DNA of 64,000 bases from Periconia sp. R9002 (taxonomy: Eukaryota > Ascomycota > Dothideomycetes > Pleosporales > Periconiaceae): assembly GCA_023627715.1 (NCBI GenBank), contig JAMAHW010000028.1, forward strand, positions 348,038 to 412,037, given 5' to 3'. Under the pieces are notes generated by a model. It ran no database searches. It was not told the origin of the DNA and worked only from the letters and a program-made list of their open reading frames with translations. The translations under genes and the position numbers were made by a program. Shown piece by piece: positions 60,893 through 64,000 of this stretch (position 1 is the stretch's first letter; each line of letters begins with the position of its first letter).

Positions 60893-62956
60893 ATGAACCC
60901 CCCCATCATCGGCCTCTACGGCGTCTCCGGAGTAGGAAAATCCCACCTCCTCAAACACTTCCCCAACGACACCTTCACTGCCCAGAACTACACCTTCCTC
61001 GAAGGCTCCCAAATCCTCCAAAGCGTAGTCAAAGACGGCAACCTCGCAAACATGTCCAGACACGACGCCGCGCAGCGCAAGACATGGCGCACGCAAGCCA
61101 CCTGCAAGATCAAACAACAGAGCCTAGATCAGAGCAGTAAAGGTTTATTGGTGACTGGCCAGTACATGCTCTGGAACTACGAGAACGAAGCGAGCAGGGA
61201 AATCGTAGCCGTGGACGAAGACTGGAGCACGTACACGCATATCGTGTACTTGCAGGAAGATCCCGAGACGATCAAGCGGCAGCGCGATCGCGATGGCGGG
61301 CAGATCCGGACGGCCGTGTCGAGCGAGCACCTGCGGAAGTGGCAGGATACCGAGATCAAAGAGCTTCGACGGATCTGTATACAGAAGCGGATTTACTTCA
61401 CGGTTATCAAGGATTGCGACGACGATGCGGAGAGGGTGGACCGAGTGGACACGGTGCTGAGCTACTTTTTCCACATGGCTACGGGTCTCGCGACGGAGCA
61501 AGGCCATGTGGAGTGGTACTTGAAGAAGAGCGGGTTCCTGCCCGAGGAGAAAGGAAAAGGCGCACGCTTTTCGACGCAGTACGTCCTGAGACTATTCTGG
61601 GAAGTCCTGAAGGAGAGGACAGGCGGCGAGACACTGGGAGAGAACCCTTTGAAAGCGATTTTCGGCGCCGCGGGGTATAGCGAGTTTGCGTTGCGGCAGG
61701 CGGCCTTGTTCTATGATGAGGAGTATAGGGAGGACTTTAACCTGTTTTGTTCTGTCATTACGAACAAGATCCAGCTATATCCGGAATTTTTGCGGCTGTT
61801 GAAGGCGGCGAGCGCGGAGCCGCATGTCGAGGTTTGTATACTCACGCGTGGGTTTACGCGGGTTTGGGAGATGTTGTTTATAAGGGAAGGGATTCGGAAT
61901 GTGACGGTGGTTGGATCGGGGCCTTTTTCGCACTCGGATGCTTTTGCGGTGACGGAGGGTCTTCAGCGGTGGGTTGTTGATGCGGTTCACGCGAATCATC
62001 ACCGGGTTGTTGCGTTTGGGGAGGGGGTTTATGATTTGGAGATGCTGAAGAAGGCGGATGTTGCTTTTGTTGTGGTTGGCGAGCAGAGCGCGAGAGGTGT
62101 TGCGGTGGAAGATAAGTTGGCTGCTGCTATTGAAAATGGTACGTACATTCAGACCTGGGGACCGAGTTGTATGCTATCGAGACACCACGTTGGGTGTGTC
62201 GTTTCGAAATCCGACAATCCCTCTGAACGTCACTGACTTTATATTCACATTCTAGGTCTAAAAGCCAAACAAATCCCCATCCCCCCCGACACAAAACCCC
62301 ATCTCGACACCACCCGCTTACCACTCTTCCACCTCCACTCCAGCGACATCGCCACACTGCTCCGCAAACACATCTTCACCGCCTTCACCAAACCCGCATC
62401 CCAGCTCCTCATCACCCCAACCTGCAACCCCAAAACCCACAGCCTTGAGCTAAGAAAATCACACGAGCGCATCGGGTTCTACCTATCCACCGAATACGTG
62501 ACCGACGTCCTAGGCACCGAGGCGTACACAGTAGGGTACCGCCTCCTCCACGAAGACCAAACACTAATCGTGCCCATCATGCGCAGCGGCGAACCCATGG
62601 CGTTTGGAGTCGCCGAGGCATTCCCCTCGGCGAGGTTCTGCCACGCCATGATACCTACATATATCGACCGGGAACTACTACAACGCAGTAAACACGTCCT
62701 TCTCATGGATTTCGCAATCGAGAGCGGGGAGACTATGGTTGAGTTTGTGAATTCTTTGCGGAATGAGGGGGGGTTTGAAGGGGAGGTTGTGATGGTTGGT
62801 GGTGTGGTTCAGCAGGGGGCGATGGAAGAGGGTGGGTTTGCGGAGCTGCTGAGGAGGGATTTGAAGATGAGTTTGGTGGTGTTGAGGGTGGCTGTGGATA
62901 AGGATCAGGGGGAGGATATTGGGAATCGGTTGTTTAATACGGCAGGGTTGGGGTGA
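60893..62956 (+). CDS. Three-module protein: P-loop kinase, HAD-like domain, phosphoribosyltransferase
   Basis: Two exons, 60893-62138 and 62256-62956, with a 117-base intron give 648 residues. The frame continues 5' of 60893 without another good ATG; GAAACCATGA is the chosen start. Module 1 (about 1-200): small-molecule-kinase P-loop GLYGVSGVGKSHLL, DEDWSTYTHIVYLQ, EDPETIKRQRDRDG, like nucleoside or gluconate kinases. Module 2 (about 210-410): HAD-like, with VEVCILTRGFTRVWEML as motif II and AFGEGVYDLEMLKKADVAFVVVG as motif IV, but I see no DxDxT nucleophile. Module 3 (about 440-648): UPRTase-like phosphoribosyltransferase, with VPIMRSGEPMAFGVAEAFPSA, the PRPP loop MDFAIESGETMVEF, and GNRLFNTAGL. 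I recall similar fungal proteins annotated loosely as uracil phosphoribosyltransferase; no activity is known to me. A role in nucleobase or nucleoside salvage or repair is inference. Confidence 0.85.
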
Positions 62957-63922
62957 GTTGCGGTTATGAATGACTGAATATCCAAATAAAGTTGGTCATG
63001 AAAGAACAACACCTCTCTGGTGTTTAGCTTAGAAATTGATGTTAGTAGGAATTGATACTACTAGTCTACACATACCTACCTACCTAATTCGAACTATGCG
63101 CCCATGCGCCAATCCGCAGCAGATTGGTTTCCCTAGCTATTGGATTGATGCAAGGGGGGGCCAGGCCAGGAAACCGGTCAAACAAGTCAGATTCTAAGAG
63201 AAATGAGGCTCTCTCTCGCGCGAGTTCGGTATGGCTTTGTTTTAACGCTTTGCAGGGGATGGATGGGGGCGAAAGGCAGCTAGCTAAGCACCACTAACGC
63301 ATAGACAGCATTACTTACCTATTGTTCGAATTCACTTGACCGGAAAACATACATAGCCTTGATGCTACCTATATGCTATTGCGATTTTTCAGGAATGGGA
63401 TTGAGGTCTGGTGAAAGATGGACGTTGAGAATGGGTGTGCGTGTAGGTTCGAATATTGTAATCGGTAAAGTACATAGGATGGCTTTACATGTTCAAGTTT
63501 CAAACATACCCATTTCCCTCATACAGAACCCCCCCCTTTTCCCAAACAAAATAAAAAAAAAGAAACACGGAAATCATGCGGCGTAGCACCTTCCCCCACC
63601 CACAAGGGAGAAAGAGAGAGAGAGAGAAGGAAGGCAGCAAGGAACGCTATGGGGCGTACCAGGGCGGAGGCCAGGGCGGACCGTGACCGTGACCGTGGGC
63701 TCTGAAGGCTGTGCTTCTGCGCCTTGTTGGTATGTATGTAAACCCTAAACTCAACTCATGGGAGGGAAGATATATAATGCTTTTGTTTGTTTCGTTCAAA
63801 AACATCGTCATCGCCAAATATCAATATGCAGATATTGTTTGTATGTTGTGTTCTTTTTGCGCTTGTTGATCGGTGTTTTGCGAAGGGTGGTGGGTCTGGT
63901 GGTGGAGGAAGAGGTGGAGGGG

Positions 63923-64000
<78 letters not shown>
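62957..64000. other. Intergenic to the right edge
   Basis: No gene is seen. It holds A-rich and GA-rich tracts (about 63548-63640), three GACCGT copies near 63680, and the AGT microsatellite at the edge. Confidence 0.5.
63922..64000. repeat. (AGT)n trinucleotide microsatellite
   Basis: About 26 uninterrupted copies run to the window edge, preceded by a GGT/GGA-rich stretch. The array may continue beyond the window. Confidence 0.95.

Overview
The window is nuclear DNA from a filamentous ascomycete (Pezizomycotina). Nearly every gene is interrupted by short GT-AG introns of about 48 to 60 bases with fungal branch sites (CTAAC or CTGAC type). Leaders are pyrimidine-rich, and the fused pentafunctional AROM protein is present. 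I cannot fix the class or genus from the sequence alone. All exon structures were assembled by hand from frame continuity, splice sites and family conservation, and most multi-exon models close exactly to a whole number of codons.

Region 1-9 kb is sparse and accessory-like. It holds the 3' end of a secreted alpha/beta-hydrolase-like protein, a GPI-anchored repeat protein, a lone ATP-grasp ligase, and a small gene that appears frameshifted. Region 9-18 kb carries housekeeping metabolism: PRPP synthetase (minus strand), a DUF1365 membrane protein and isocitrate lyase. Region 18-29 kb has two serine/proline-rich proteins of unknown function and a large PH-C2-RasGAP regulator.

Region 30-42 kb is a run of minus-strand genes: cyclophilin-40, an IFRD-family protein, a small two-finger C2H2 protein, and CCR4-NOT subunit NOT3/5. 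Wide spacers lie between some of them. Region 42-49 kb holds D-aminoacyl-tRNA deacylase, divergent from NOT3; a large coiled-coil protein whose 3' end is tandemly copied downstream; and V-ATPase subunit d, divergent from that protein. Region 49-54 kb carries a Clr5-ankyrin protein and a small one-pass membrane protein. Region 55-63 kb carries the AROM shikimate enzyme and, just downstream on the same strand, a three-module protein (P-loop kinase, HAD-like, phosphoribosyltransferase). The last is the strongest candidate for undescribed biochemistry here. The window ends in a trinucleotide microsatellite.

The genes do not form one pathway. I see no intact transposon, rRNA, convincing tRNA or CRISPR array. 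The usual fungal pattern holds: unrelated housekeeping genes, two divergent promoter pairs, and lineage-variable genes in between.
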